Notes: a model not told the origin generated them from the letters alone. A DNA stretch of 64,000 nt from Echinarachnius parma (GCA_037951105.1 JBAMJV010001394.1:151893-215892), one strand, 5' to 3'; shown: positions 11,275-23,611, numbered from the stretch's first letter. A program made the numbers and translations.

Positions 11275-12706
11275 ATTTTCTTTGCAAATTTTTTCATTTG
11301 ATTTAATAGGTGTAAGAATTGCCTTATCATGATAAAATTACATTTCAACCTAATTTATATGATAACAGCCTAAACATGCATATATGTGCGCGCATTTACA
11401 TACGTCGCACACACATTAAAACACACGCATGCGCACACGTACGCCCGCACATACATAATACACATAAAATAACAGCATAATGGTATGCCAGGAAAGATGA
11501 GTATTCAATGAAAACACCGCACATGCAACATTATGAAGAACAGATTTATGTTAGTCGAGAGATATTTCCACAAGGTTTCTTAGGAAATTGGTAGAATGGA
11601 CAATTTTTAGAAAGCTTATAGTGAAGGTTTTGGCAGTGATTTGCATAAATCAATCAAGATTCACGAGTTTCATATTGTCGATTGAACTCGTGTATATGCT
11701 GCTCTTTTGGTAAATGTCACTCAAAAACTCCATTGGAACAGACTGTACAATAAAACGTACAAAGTCAGTTCACTTTGCTTGAAAACACATATTCCCTCGG
11801 AATACTATGATACTCATATATGTTTGAGAAGAGTTAGTTTTGCATGCATTTTAGACACAACTTCGTACACTGGTATAGTCCAATTCAAGAACATGCAAAC
11901 ATATACAAATCTACATACAAATGCAGCGGAAGGTTGTTCTATTCTGGAATCACATGTCAAAGTGTGATCTAAAGAGGGCGGCAAAGGAAACTTGACGATA
12001 TCATTCAAACTTTGAATGTTTCGTTCCATTTAATCCACATTAATATTTTGGAAAATTCCATTTAAGACTGCAAATGCTGAACAAGAACTAGGAGCACAAA
12101 TACAAAATACAGCGCGAAGCACACAAACAAATACATTGTGACTTTTCGGATTACCAAATGCTCCAAACTAATGATCATGCTAAAGATTTCTACATTTAAT
12201 ATTTACCCGTTACTAAAAGTACGCTAAATCATGTCATAATGACAATTTTGTAATTATACTTATTGAACATTAATCTAGGTGGGGGAGGGGGTACGTAATG
12301 GATAGTTTTAGTGGGTGAATATTAATATGATGCATTATAACTTTAATTTAATGAAATTATGAAAATACCGACAAATTGAGGTATATTTAATCAACATACT
12401 GTGCCTTTTCAAACTGTTATAAAGCGCATTCTATCATGCAGTTGAATTATTGATGACCAATTTAATAATGAATATAAAATAAACATATTCCACCACATAA
12501 TAATAATACTTATAACAAAACTACTATTATACACTAAGATATAAAGGTTCGAATTTGCACCCTTATAAGGGTTCAACAAGCTGCTACAATAGCAATACCT
12601 CTAAGGCTGCAATTTACCCCTAAACGTGGGGTATGCACACACGTACACTGAGGGTGCACGTATGCACCCATGTGCAAACCCCAATTTGGGACGTAGAATT
12701 GCACCC
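11275..12706. other. Intronic DNA, no gene seen
   Basis: AT-rich. A CA/CG-rich simple stretch lies near 11390-11460. Small palindromes around GGGTGCACGTATGCACCC lie at about 12545-12700. No coding frame with family features. Confidence 0.4.
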
Positions 12707-13178
12707 TTAAAGGGGTAGTACAGTTTTGGTAAGGCCGAGCTTTAGTAACCAAAACCTACACAATAACGCTACAAACGAATAGTTATAAGGCCACCATGTT
12801 CGAAAGGTATAGAAAATTAAAAACAACTAATTAAAAAGCCTGTTATTCAAAAAGAGTCATTGCAACACAACTAGGCGCTCTCTAAAAAAGCATTGGTTTT
12901 CAACAATTGTTCATAAAAAATTATGCATGTGATGTTTTGTTGAAATAATAATTACCAGATGAACAACTATTTAAAGACCGCCTTTGAAACTTTTAAAAAA
13001 AAAAGTGTAGACATATTTTTTTTTTTTTTTTAATCATCGAATAAATCTGGGCCCCAGATTATTGATATTTCAGCCGTTGCTGAACCGATTTTGATCAGCC
13101 ATTAAAATTGTACGCTCTTTCGCATTTCACACTATTTCGTGCTGCGCCCTCTTTACCAAAACTGAACTACCCCTTTAA
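12707..13178. mobile_element. TTAA-flanked MITE, family A copy 1
   Basis: Begins TTAA-AGGGGTAGTACAG and ends in the inverse, ACTACCCCT-TTAA, with CAGTTTTGGTAAG-type inverted termini. The right end carries GCGCCCTCTTTACC as in the other copies (46030, 56459, 57415). TTAA at both ends fits piggyBac- or Kolobok-type target choice. No transposase. Contains poly-A and poly-T runs near 12995-13032. Confidence 0.7.
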
Positions 13179-13887
13179 CATGCTTACGGGTGCTGCTTTT
13201 GCAGCAGCGTTTTGCATCCTAATTGTACCTTTATTTTTGTTACTGTCTATCACTACGACAGTGATACATTCCACAAACCGCTTTTCCATTAATTAACTTT
13301 CTAGAAATGTATTATTTAAAAGCAATATCGTACATAGTTTGTTCTGAGGAAGGGGTAAAGTAGCATTCTTTTAAAGAAGGGCATGACAATGCAGGTTATG
13401 TGTAAAACAAAACTAATTTACATATCAACAGTAAATGCGCACACAAATCCAAATGTTTGCATATGTATTTACCTAATCTTTTTACCATATTTACGTATGC
13501 CTACACCATGCAAAGAAAGTAGACAATCCATATACCAATCCCTCAAACACAAGCAATTTGTTAAGTTTGATATTGTTAGTTAAGGCCGATATTTAGAAAT
13601 GAGTTTAACATTTTAAAACAAATCATTGTGGCATCCACGACAGTTTAATAATAATAAAACAAATCTCCCCGTCAAAGCTACCGGATCTGGTCCTTATCTA
13701 CTATTGTTTCTTGATGAAAGTTGTCTAAATGGTATCTACAGAAAGAGGTCGTATCACCGCAAAACTCAAATACACACTCATATATTTCAGTTGTTTGATG
13801 CGAGTATTTCTAATTTCGCCTTAATCTCAGCTTTCAGATGATAATGTATGACGTATATACTGTATACTTCAATAGCATATATATATA
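13179..13887. other. Intronic DNA between MITE and tRNA array, no gene seen
   Basis: AT-rich with short unsupported frames only. The right edge (13866-13893) is a TA-rich stretch, ATATATATATAATTATA, that also occurs at the far edge of the array near 43360-43380. Confidence 0.4.
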
Positions 13888-14012
13888 ATTATAAATAATT
13901 GCAAGGTGTAATCATAAATGATTAAGAAGGAAGAATAATAGTAGGCGTAGCTTAATAAGCAATGTTCCTCCTTTTAATCCGCCAAATGAAAAAAGGCACT
14001 GGTCGAAAAATT

Positions 14013-14084
14013 GGTCTCCGCCAGGACTCGAACCTGGGTCTCCGGCTTGGAACGCCGATGCCTTAACCACTAGGCCACGGGGAC
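14013..14084 (-). tRNA. tRNA(TCC), array unit M1
   Basis: First of four inverted units. Full-length reference sequence. The spacer beyond it has GCGATAAG in place of GCGAGAAG. Confidence 0.85.
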
Positions 14085-14418
14085 CGTGTGATTGAAGACA
14101 GATCCAGTTCAGGTCATTGGCAAGCCAATCTATCGGCCCTTTGTGCTCAAGTATTCATGGGGAAGGAGTTACGAACAATGCAAGCCGCCTTTTACTTCAG
14201 CTGGATCACAATAAAGTGATTCAAGTATTAGTTAGAACATATATATATATAAGCGATAAGTAAACTAATACATACAGCTTCGGTTTCTTCCAATATATAA
14301 ATAATTGCAAGGTGTAATCATAAATGATTAAGAAGGAAGAATAATAGTAGGCGTAGCTTAATAAGCAATGTTCCTCCTTTTAATCCGCCAAATGAAAAAA
14401 GGCACTGGTCGAAAAATT

Positions 14419-14490
14419 GGTCTCCGCCAGGACTCGAACCTGGGTCTCCGGCTTGGAACGCCGATGCCTTAACCACTAGGCCACGGGGAC
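14419..14490 (-). tRNA. tRNA(TCC), array unit M2
   Basis: Inverted unit, tRNA sequence as M1; 406 bp from M1. Confidence 0.85.
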
Positions 14491-14824
14491 CGTGTGATTG
14501 AAGACAGATCCAGTTCAGGTCATTGGCAAGCCAATCTATCGGCCCTTTGTGCTCAAGTATTCATGGGGAAGGAGTTACGAACAATGCAAGCCGCCTTTTA
14601 CTTCAGCTGGATCACAATAAAGTGATTCAAGTATTAGTTAGAACATATATATATATAAGCGAGAAGTAAACTAATACATACAGCTTCGGTTTCTTCCAAT
14701 ATATAAATAATTGCAAGGTGTAATCATAAATGATTAAGAAGGAAGAATAATAGTAGGCGTAGCTTAATAAGCAATGTTCCTCCTTTTAATCCGCCAAATG
14801 AAAAAAGGCACTGGTCGAAAAATT

Positions 14825-14896
14825 GGTCTCCGCCAGGACTCGAACCTGGGTCTCCGGCTTGGAACGCCGATGCCTTAACCACTAGGCCACGGGGAC
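14825..14896 (-). tRNA. tRNA(TCC), array unit M3
   Basis: Inverted unit, tRNA sequence as M1; the TA tract between M3 and M4 is one repeat longer. Confidence 0.85.
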
Positions 14897-15232
14897 CGTG
14901 TGATTGAAGACAGATCCAGTTCAGGTCATTGGCAAGCCAATCTATCGGCCCTTTGTGCTCAAGTATTCATGGGGAAGGAGTTACGAACAATGCAAGCCGC
15001 CTTTTACTTCAGCTGGATCACAATAAAGTGATTCAAGTATTAGTTAGAACATATATATATATATAAGCGAGAAGTAAACTAATACATACAGCTTCGGTTT
15101 CTTCCAATATATAAATAATTGCAAGGTGTAATCATAAATGATTAAGAAGGAAGAATAATAGTAGGCGTAGCTTAATAAGCAATGTTCCTCCTTTTAATCC
15201 GCCAAATGAAAAAAGGCACTGGTCGAAAAATT

Positions 15233-15304
15233 GGTCTCCGCCAGGACTCGAACCTGGGTCTCCGGCTTGGAACGCCGATGCCTTAACCACTAGGCCACGG
15301 GGAC
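15233..15304 (-). tRNA. tRNA(TCC), array unit M4, next to the inversion
   Basis: Last inverted unit. Its 5' leader runs into the TA palindrome at 15458-15473 where orientation flips. Confidence 0.85.
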
Positions 15305-15470
15305 CGTGTGATTGAAGACAGATCCAGTTCAGGTCATTGGCAAGCCAATCTATCGGCCCTTTGTGCTCAAGTATTCATGGGGAAGGAGTTACGAACAATG
15401 CAAGCCGCCTTTTACTTCAGCTGGATCACAATAAAGTGATTCAAGTATTAGTTAGAACATATATATATGT

Positions 15471-15482
15471 TGGCGGAGACCA
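15471..15482 (+). pseudogene. 3' acceptor-end fragment of the tRNA at the inversion junction
   Basis: Only TGGCGGAGACC of the tRNA remains, fused directly to the (TA)n tract of the inverted unit M4. The normal plus-strand spacer follows. It marks the breakpoint of the inversion. Confidence 0.85.
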
Positions 15483-15815
15483 ATTTTTCGACCAGTGCCT
15501 TTTTTCATTTGGCGGATTAAAAGGAGGAACATTGCTTATTAAGCTACGCCTACTATTATTCTTCCTTCTTAATCATTTATGATTACACCTTGCAATTATT
15601 TATATATTGGAAGAAACCGAAGCTGTATGTATTAGTTTACTTCTCGCTTATATATATATATGTTCTAACTAATACTTGAATCACTTTATTGTGATCCAGC
15701 TGAAGTAAAAGGCGGCTTGCATTGTTCGTAACTCCTTCCCCATGAATACTTGAGCACAAAGGGCCGATAGATTGGCTTGCCAATGACCTGAACTGGATCT
15801 GTCTTCAATCACACG

Positions 15816-15887
15816 GTCCCCGTGGCCTAGTGGTTAAGGCATCGGCGTTCCAAGCCAGAGACCCAGGTTCGAGTCCTGGCGGAGACC
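15816..15887 (+). tRNA. tRNA(TCC), array unit P1
   Basis: First full plus-strand copy. One change: the 3' anticodon stem reads GCCAG instead of GCCGG, giving a mismatch at 28-42; P66 has the same change. Confidence 0.8.
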
Positions 15888-16221
15888 AATTTTTCGACCA
15901 GTGCCTTTTTTCATTTGGCGGATTAAAAGGAGGAACATTGCTTATTAAGCTACGCCTACTATTATTCTTCCTTCTTAATCATTTATGATTACACCTTGCA
16001 ATTATTTATATATTGGAAGAAACCGAAGCTGTATGTATTAGTTTACTTCTCGCTTATATATATATATGTTCTAACTAATACTTGAATCACTTTATTGTGA
16101 TCCAGCTGAAGTAAAAGGCGGCTTGCATTGTTCGTAACTCCTTCCCCATGAATACTTGAGCACAAAGGGCCGATAGATTGGCTTGCCAATGACCTGAACT
16201 GGATCTGTCTTCAATCACACG

Positions 16222-16293
16222 GTCCCCGTGGCCTAGTGGTTAAGGCATCGGCGTTCCAAGCCGGAGACCCAGGTTCGAGTCCTGGCGGAGACC
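16222..16293 (+). tRNA. tRNA(TCC), array unit P2; reference copy described in full
   Basis: A 72-nt cloverleaf. Acceptor GTCCCCG pairs with CGGAGAC at six of seven positions (C4-A69 is a mismatch), followed by C at the discriminator. D-stem GCCT/AGGC is perfect. Anticodon stem TCGGC/GCCGG (T27-G43 wobble) encloses loop GTTCCAA, anticodon TCC, which reads GGA glycine codons. T-stem CCAGG/CCTGG is perfect. The internal Pol III promoter fits the consensus: box A TGGCCTAGTGG and box B GGTTCGAGTCC. TTTTT begins three bases past the 3' end, a normal Pol III terminator. No intron, and CCA is not encoded. C73, U2-A71 and C3-G70 are not what eukaryotic glycine tRNAs usually carry, so the charged amino acid is uncertain. 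Confidence 0.9.
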
Positions 16294-16627
16294 AATTTTT
16301 CGACCAGTGCCTTTTTTCATTTGGCGGATTAAAAGGAGGAACATTGCTTATTAAGCTACGCCTACTATTATTCTTCCTTCTTAATCATTTATGATTACAC
16401 CTTGCAATTATTTATATATTGGAAGAAACCGAAGCTGTATGTATTAGTTTACTTCTCACTTATATATATATATGTTCTAACTAATACTTGAATCACTTTA
16501 TTATGATCCAGCTGAAGTAAAAGGCGGCTTGCATTGTTCGTAACTCCTTCCCCATGAATACTTGAGCACAAAGGGCCGATAGATTGGCTTGCCAATGACC
16601 TGAACTGGATCTGTCTTCAATCACACG

Positions 16628-16699
16628 GTCCCCGTGGCCTAGTGGTTAAGGCATCGGCGTTCCAAGCCGGAGACCCAGGTTCGAGTCCTGGCGGAGACC
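16628..16699 (+). tRNA. tRNA(TCC), array unit P3
   Basis: As P2. The spacer before it has CTCACTTATA and TTATGATCC variants. Confidence 0.85.
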
Positions 16700-17035
16700 A
16701 ATTTTTCGACCAGTGCCTTTTTTCATTTGGCGGATTAAAAGGAGGAACATTGCTTATTAAGCTACGCCTACTATTATTCTTCCTTCTTAATCATTTATGA
16801 TTACACCTTGCAATTATTTATATATTGGAAGAAACCGAAGCTGTATGTATTAGTTTACTTCTCGCTTATATATATATATATGTTCTAACTAATACTTGAA
16901 TCACTTTATTGTGATCCAGCTGAAGTAAAAGGCGGCTTGCATTGTTCGTAACTCCTTCCCCATGAATACTTGAGCACAAAGGGCCGATAGATTGGCTTGC
17001 CAATGACCTGAACTGGATCTGTCTTCAATCACACG

Positions 17036-17107
17036 GTCCCCGTGGCCTAGTGGTTAAGGCATCGGCGTTCCAAGCCGGAGACCCAGGTTCGAGTCCTGGC
17101 GGAGACC
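17036..17107 (+). tRNA. tRNA(TCC), array unit P4
   Basis: As P2; upstream TA tract one repeat longer (408-bp step). Confidence 0.85.
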
Positions 17108-17441
17108 AATTTTTCGACCAGTGCCTTTTTTCATTTGGCGGATTAAAAGGAGGAACATTGCTTATTAAGCTACGCCTACTATTATTCTTCCTTCTTAATC
17201 ATTTATGATTACACCTTGCAATTATTTATATATTGGAAGAAACCGAAGCTGTATGTATTAGTTTACTTCTCGCTTATATATATATATGTTCTAACTAATA
17301 CTTGAATCACTTTATTGTGATCCAGCTGAAGTAAAAGGCGGCTTGCATTGTTCGTAACTCCTTCCCCATGAATACTTGAGCACAAAGGGCCGATAGATTG
17401 GCTTGCCAATGACCTGAACTGGATCTGTCTTCAATCACACG

Positions 17442-17513
17442 GTCCCCGTGGCCTAGTGGTTAAGGCATCGGCGTTCCAAGCCGGAGACCCAGGTTCGAGT
17501 CCTGGCGGAGACC
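17442..17513 (+). tRNA. tRNA(TCC), array unit P5
   Basis: As P2; the spacer after it has CTGTATTTATT and AAGGGCTGAT variants. Confidence 0.85.
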
Positions 17514-17847
17514 AATTTTTCGACCAGTGCCTTTTTTCATTTGGCGGATTAAAAGGAGGAACATTGCTTATTAAGCTACGCCTACTATTATTCTTCCTTC
17601 TTAATCATTTATGATTACACCTTGCAATTATTTATATATTGGAAGAAACCGAAGCTGTATTTATTAGTTTACTTCTCGCTTATATATATATATGTTCTAA
17701 CTAATACTTGAATCACTTTATTGTGATCCAGCTGAAGTAAAAGGCGGCTTGCATTGTTCGTAACTCCTTCCCCATGAATACTTGAGCACAAAGGGCTGAT
17801 AGATTGGCTTGCCAATGACCTGAACTGGATCTGTCTTCAATCACACG

Positions 17848-17919
17848 GTCCCCGTGGCCTAGTGGTTAAGGCATCGGCGTTCCAAGCCGGAGACCCAGGT
17901 TCGAGTCCTGGCGGAGACC
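17848..17919 (+). tRNA. tRNA(TCC), array unit P6
   Basis: As P2, no change in the tRNA. Confidence 0.85.
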
Positions 17920-18253
17920 AATTTTTCGACCAGTGCCTTTTTTCATTTGGCGGATTAAAAGGAGGAACATTGCTTATTAAGCTACGCCTACTATTATTCT
18001 TCCTTCTTAATCATTTATGATTACACCTTGCAATTATTTATATATTGGAAGAAACCGAAGCTGTATGTATTAGTTTACTTCTCGCTTATATATATATATG
18101 TTCTAACTAATACTTGAATCACTTTATTGTGATCCAGCTGAAGTAAAAGGCGGCTTGCATTGTTCGTAACTCCTTCCCCATGAATACTTGAGCACAAAGG
18201 GCCGATAGATTGGCTTGCCAATGACCTGAACTGGATCTGTCTTCAATCACACG

Positions 18254-18325
18254 GTCCCCGTGGCCTAGTGGTTAAGGCATCGGCGTTCCAAGCCGGAGAC
18301 CCAGGTTCGAGTCCTGGCGGAGACC
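18254..18325 (+). tRNA. tRNA(TCC), array unit P7
   Basis: As P2; downstream spacer reads AAAAGAAGG, a variant shared with P18 and P23. Confidence 0.85.
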
Positions 18326-18661
18326 AATTTTTCGACCAGTGCCTTTTTTCATTTGGCGGATTAAAAGAAGGAACATTGCTTATTAAGCTACGCCTACTAT
18401 TATTCTTCCTTCTTAATCATTTATGATTACACCTTGCAATTATTTATATATTGGAAGAAACCGAAGCTGTATGTATTAGTTTACTTCTCGCTTATATATA
18501 TATATATGTTCTAACTAATACTTGAATCACTTTATTGTGATCCAGCTGAAGTAAAAGGCGGCTTGCATTGTTCGTAACTCCTTCCCCATGAATACTTGAG
18601 CACAAAGGGCCGATAGATTGGCTTGCCAATGACCTGAACTGGATCTGTCTTCAATCACACG

Positions 18662-18733
18662 GTCCCCGTGGCCTAGTGGTTAAGGCATCGGCGTTCCAAG
18701 CCGGAGACCCAGGTTCGAGTCCTGGCGGAGACC
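18662..18733 (+). tRNA. tRNA(TCC), array unit P8
   Basis: As P2; downstream spacer has GGAGGAAAATT, unique here. Confidence 0.85.
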
Positions 18734-19067
18734 AATTTTTCGACCAGTGCCTTTTTTCATTTGGCGGATTAAAAGGAGGAAAATTGCTTATTAAGCTACG
18801 CCTACTATTATTCTTCCTTCTTAATCATTTATGATTACACCTTGCAATTATTTATATATTGGAAGAAACCGAAGCTGTATGTATTAGTTTACTTCTCGCT
18901 TATATATATATATGTTCTAACTAATACTTGAATCACTTTATTGTGATCCAGCTGAAGTAAAAGGCGGCTTGCATTGTTCGTAACTCCTTCCCCATGAATA
19001 CTTGAGCACAAAGGGCGGATAGATTGGCTTGCCAATGATCTGAACTGGATCTGTCTTCAATCACACG

Positions 19068-19139
19068 GTCCCCGTGGCCTAGTGGTTAAGGCATCGGCGT
19101 TCCAAGCCGGAGACCCAGGTTCGAGTCCTGGCGGAGACC
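19068..19139 (+). tRNA. tRNA(TCC), array unit P9
   Basis: As P2; leader has AAGGGCGGAT and AATGATCTG variants, both also before P20. Confidence 0.85.
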
Positions 19140-19473
19140 AATTTTTCGACCAGTGCCTTTTTTCATTTGGCGGATTAAAAGGAGGAACATTGCTTATTAA
19201 GCTACGCCTACTATTATTCTTCCTTCTTAATCATTTATGATTACACCTTGCAATTATTTATATATTGGAAGAAACCGAAGCTGTATGTATTAGTTTACTT
19301 CTCGCTTATATATATATATGTTCTAACTAATACTTGAATCACTTTATTGTGATCCAGCTGAAGTAAAAGGCGGCTTGCATTGTTCGTAACTCCTTCCCCA
19401 TGAATACTTGAGCACAAAGGGCCGATAGATTGGCTTGCCAATGACCTGAACTGGATCTGTCTTCAATCACACG

Positions 19474-19545
19474 GTCCCCGTGGCCTAGTGGTTAAGGCAT
19501 CGGCGTTCCAAGCCGGAGACCCAGGTTCGAGTCCTGGCGGAGACC
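19474..19545 (+). tRNA. tRNA(TCC), array unit P10
   Basis: As P2; downstream spacer has TATTGCAAGAAAC. Confidence 0.85.
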
Positions 19546-19879
19546 AATTTTTCGACCAGTGCCTTTTTTCATTTGGCGGATTAAAAGGAGGAACATTGCT
19601 TATTAAGCTACGCCTACTATTATTCTTCCTTCTTAATCATTTATGATTACACCTTGCAATTATTTATATATTGCAAGAAACCGAAGCTGTATGTATTAGT
19701 TTACTTCTCGCTTATATATATATATGTTCTAACTAATACTTGAATCACTTTATTGTGATCCAGCTGAAGTAAAAGGCGGCTTGCATTGTTCGTAACTCCT
19801 TCCCCATGAATACTTGAGCACAAAGGGTGGATAGATTGGCTTGCCAATGATCTGAACTGGATCTGTCTTCAATCACACG

Positions 19880-19951
19880 GTCCCCGTGGCCTAGTGGTTA
19901 AGGCATCGGCGTTCCAAGCCGGAGACCCAGGTTCGAGTCCTGGCGGAGACC
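19880..19951 (+). tRNA. tRNA(TCC), array unit P11
   Basis: As P2; leader has AAGGGTGGAT and AATGATCTG. Confidence 0.85.
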
Positions 19952-20285
19952 AATTTTTCGACCAGTGCCTTTTTTCATTTGGCGGATTAAAAGGAGGAAC
20001 ATTGCTTATTAAGCTACGCCTACTATTATTCTTCCTTCTTAATCATTTATGATTACACCTTGCAATTATTTATATATTGGAAGAAACCGAAGCTGTATGT
20101 ATTAGTTTACTTCTCGCTTATATATATATATGTTCTAACTAATACTTGAATCACTTTATTGTGATCCAGCTGAAGTAAAAGGCGGCTTGCATTGTTCGTA
20201 ACTCCTTCCCCATGAATACTTGAGCACAAAGGGCCGATAGATTGGCTTGCCAATGACCTGAACTGGATCTGTCTTCAATCACACG

Positions 20286-20357
20286 GTCCCCGTGGCCTAG
20301 TGGTTAAGGCATCGGCGTTCCAAGCCGGAGACCCAGGTTCGAGTCCTGGCGGAGACC
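20286..20357 (+). tRNA. tRNA(TCC), array unit P12
   Basis: As P2, no notable spacer change. Confidence 0.85.
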
Positions 20358-20691
20358 AATTTTTCGACCAGTGCCTTTTTTCATTTGGCGGATTAAAAGG
20401 AGGAACATTGCTTATTAAGCTACGCCTACTATTATTCTTCCTTCTTAATCATTTATGATTACACCTTGCAATTATTTATATATTGGAAGAAACCGAAGCT
20501 GTATGTATTAGTTTACTTCTCGCTTATATATATATATGTTCTAACTAATACTTGAATCACTTTATTGTGATCCAGCTGAAGTAAAAGGCGGCTTGCATTG
20601 TTCGTAACTCCTTCCCCATGAATACTTGAGCACAAAGGGCCGATAGATTGGCTTGCCAATGACCTGAACTGGATCTGTCTTCAATCACACG

Positions 20692-20763
20692 GTCCCCGTG
20701 GCCTAGTGGTTAAGGCATCGGCGTTCCAAGCCGGAGACCCAGGTTCGAGTCCTGGCGGAGACC
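20692..20763 (+). tRNA. tRNA(TCC), array unit P13
   Basis: As P2; the following TA tract is one repeat longer. Confidence 0.85.
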
Positions 20764-21099
20764 AATTTTTCGACCAGTGCCTTTTTTCATTTGGCGGATT
20801 AAAAGGAGGAACATTGCTTATTAAGCTACGCCTACTATTATTCTTCCTTCTTAATCATTTATGATTACACCTTGCAATTATTTATATATTGGAAGAAACC
20901 GAAGCTGTATGTATTAGTTTACTTCTCGCTTATATATATATATATGTTCTAACTAATACTTGAATCACTTTATTGTGATCCAGCTGAAGTAAAAGGCGGC
21001 TTGCATTGTTCGTAACTCCTTCCCCATGAATACTTGAGCACAAAGGGCCGATAGATTGGCTTGCCAATGATCTGAACTGGATCTGTCTTCAATCACACG

Positions 21100-21171
21100 G
21101 TCCCCGTGGCCTAGTGGTTAAGGCATCGGCGTTCCAAGCCGGAGACCCAGGTTCGAGTCCTGGCGGAGACC
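21100..21171 (+). tRNA. tRNA(TCC), array unit P14
   Basis: As P2; leader has AATGATCTG. Confidence 0.85.
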
Positions 21172-21505
21172 AATTTTTCGACCAGTGCCTTTTTTCATTT
21201 GGCGGATTAAAAGGAGGAACATTGCTTATTAAGCTACGCCTACTATTATTCTTCCTTCTTAATCATTTATGATTACACCTTGCAATTATTTATATATTGG
21301 AAGAAACCGAAGCTGTATGTATTAGTTTACTTCTCGCTTATATATATATATGTTCTAACTAATACTTGAATCACTTTATTGTGATCCAGCTGAAGTAAAA
21401 GGCGGCTTGCATTGTTCGTAACTCCTTCCCCATGAATACTTGAGCACAAAGGGCCGATAGATTGGCTTGCCAATGACCTGAACTGGATCTGTCTTCAATC
21501 ACACG

Positions 21506-21577
21506 GTCCCCGTGGCCTAGTGGTTAAGGCATCGGCGTTCCAAGCCGGAGACCCAGGTTCGAGTCCTGGCGGAGACC
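21506..21577 (+). tRNA. tRNA(TCC), array unit P15
   Basis: As P2; downstream spacer has CTCACTTATA, as in the P2-P3 spacer. Confidence 0.85.
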
Positions 21578-21911
21578 AATTTTTCGACCAGTGCCTTTTT
21601 TCATTTGGCGGATTAAAAGGAGGAACATTGCTTATTAAGCTACGCCTACTATTATTCTTCCTTCTTAATCATTTATGATTACACCTTGCAATTATTTATA
21701 TATTGGAAGAAACCGAAGCTGTATGTATTAGTTTACTTCTCACTTATATATATATATGTTCTAACTAATACTTGAATCACTTTATTGTGATCCAGCTGAA
21801 GTAAAAGGCGGCTTGCATTGTTCGTAACTCCTTCCCCATGAATACTTGAGCACAAAGGGCCGATAGATTGGCTTGCCAATGACCTGAACTGGATCTGTCT
21901 TCAATCACACG

Positions 21912-21983
21912 GTCCCCGTGGCCTAGTGGTTAAGGCATCGGCGTTCCAAGCCGGAGACCCAGGTTCGAGTCCTGGCGAAGACC
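21912..21983 (+). tRNA. tRNA(TCC), array unit P16, extra acceptor mismatch
   Basis: The 3' acceptor reads CGAAGAC, so position 67 becomes A and a second C-A mismatch appears. Probably impaired. Confidence 0.75.
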
Positions 21984-22319
21984 AATTTTTCGACCAGTGC
22001 CTTTTTTCATTTGGCGGATTAAAAGGAGGAACATTGCTTATTAAGCTACGCCTACTATTATTCTTCCTTCTTAATCATTTATGATTACACCTTGCAATTA
22101 TTTATATATTGGAAGAAACCGAAGCTGTATGTATTAGTTTACTTCTCGCTTATATATATATATATGTTCTAACTAATACTTGAATCACTTTATTGTGATC
22201 CAGCTGAAGTAAAAGGCGGCTTGCATTGTTCGTAACTCCTTCCCCATGAATACTTGAGCACAAAGGGCCGATAGATTGGCTTGCCAATGACCTGAACTGG
22301 ATCTGTCTTCAATCACACG

Positions 22320-22391
22320 GTCCCCGTGGCCTAGTGGTTAAGGCATCGGCGTTCCAAGCCGGAGACCCAGGTTCGAGTCCTGGCGGAGACC
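22320..22391 (+). tRNA. tRNA(TCC), array unit P17
   Basis: As P2; downstream spacer has GTGCTATTTTTC. Confidence 0.85.
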
Positions 22392-22725
22392 AATTTTTCG
22401 ACCAGTGCTATTTTTCATTTGGCGGATTAAAAGGAGGAACATTGCTTATTAAGCTACGCCTACTATTATTCTTCCTTCTTAATCATTTATGATTACACCT
22501 TGCAATTATTTATATATTGGAAGAAACCGAAGCTGTATGTATTAGTTTACTTCTCGCTTATATATATATATGTTCTAACTAATACTTGAATCACTTTATT
22601 GTGATCCAGCTGAAGTAAAAGGCGGCTTGCATTGTTCGTAACTCCTTCCCCATGAATACTTGAGCACAAAGGGCCGATAGATTGGCTTGCCAATGACCTG
22701 AACTGGATCTGTCTTCAATCACACG

Positions 22726-22797
22726 GTCCCCGTGGCCTAGTGGTTAAGGCATCGGCGTTCCAAGCCGGAGACCCAGGTTCGAGTCCTGGCGGAGACC
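22726..22797 (+). tRNA. tRNA(TCC), array unit P18
   Basis: As P2; AAAAGAAGG spacer variant downstream. Confidence 0.85.
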
Positions 22798-23133
22798 AAT
22801 TTTTCGACCAGTGCCTTTTTTCATTTGGCGGATTAAAAGAAGGAACATTGCTTATTAAGCTACGCCTACTATTATTCTTCCTTCTTAATCATTTATGATT
22901 ACACCTTGCAATTATTTATATATTGGAAGAAACCGAAGCTGTATGTATTAGTTTACTTCTCGCTTATATATATATATATGTTCTAACTAATACTTGAATC
23001 ACTTTATTGTGATCCAGCTGAAGTAAAAGGCGGCTTGCATTGTTCGTAACTCCTTCCCCATGAATACTTGAGCACAAAGGGCCGATAGATTGGCTTGCCA
23101 ATGACCTGAACTGGATCTGTCTTCAATCACACG

Positions 23134-23205
23134 GTCCCCGTGGCCTAGTGGTTAAGGCATCGGCGTTCCAAGCCGGAGACCCAGGTTCGAGTCCTGGCGG
23201 AGACC
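23134..23205 (+). tRNA. tRNA(TCC), array unit P19
   Basis: As P2, no notable change. Confidence 0.85.
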
Positions 23206-23539
23206 AATTTTTCGACCAGTGCCTTTTTTCATTTGGCGGATTAAAAGGAGGAACATTGCTTATTAAGCTACGCCTACTATTATTCTTCCTTCTTAATCAT
23301 TTATGATTACACCTTGCAATTATTTATATATTGGAAGAAACCGAAGCTGTATGTATTAGTTTACTTCTCGCTTATATATATATATGTTCTAACTAATACT
23401 TGAATCACTTTATTGTGATCCAGCTGAAGTAAAAGGCGGCTTGCATTGTTCGTAACTCCTTCCCCATGAATACTTGAGCACAAAGGGCGGATAGATTGGC
23501 TTGCCAATGATCTGAACTGGATCTGTCTTCAATCACACG

Positions 23540-23611
23540 GTCCCCGTGGCCTAGTGGTTAAGGCATCGGCGTTCCAAGCCGGAGACCCAGGTTCGAGTCC
23601 TGGCGGAGACC
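23540..23611 (+). tRNA. tRNA(TCC), array unit P20
   Basis: As P2; leader identical in variants to that of P9. Confidence 0.85.
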
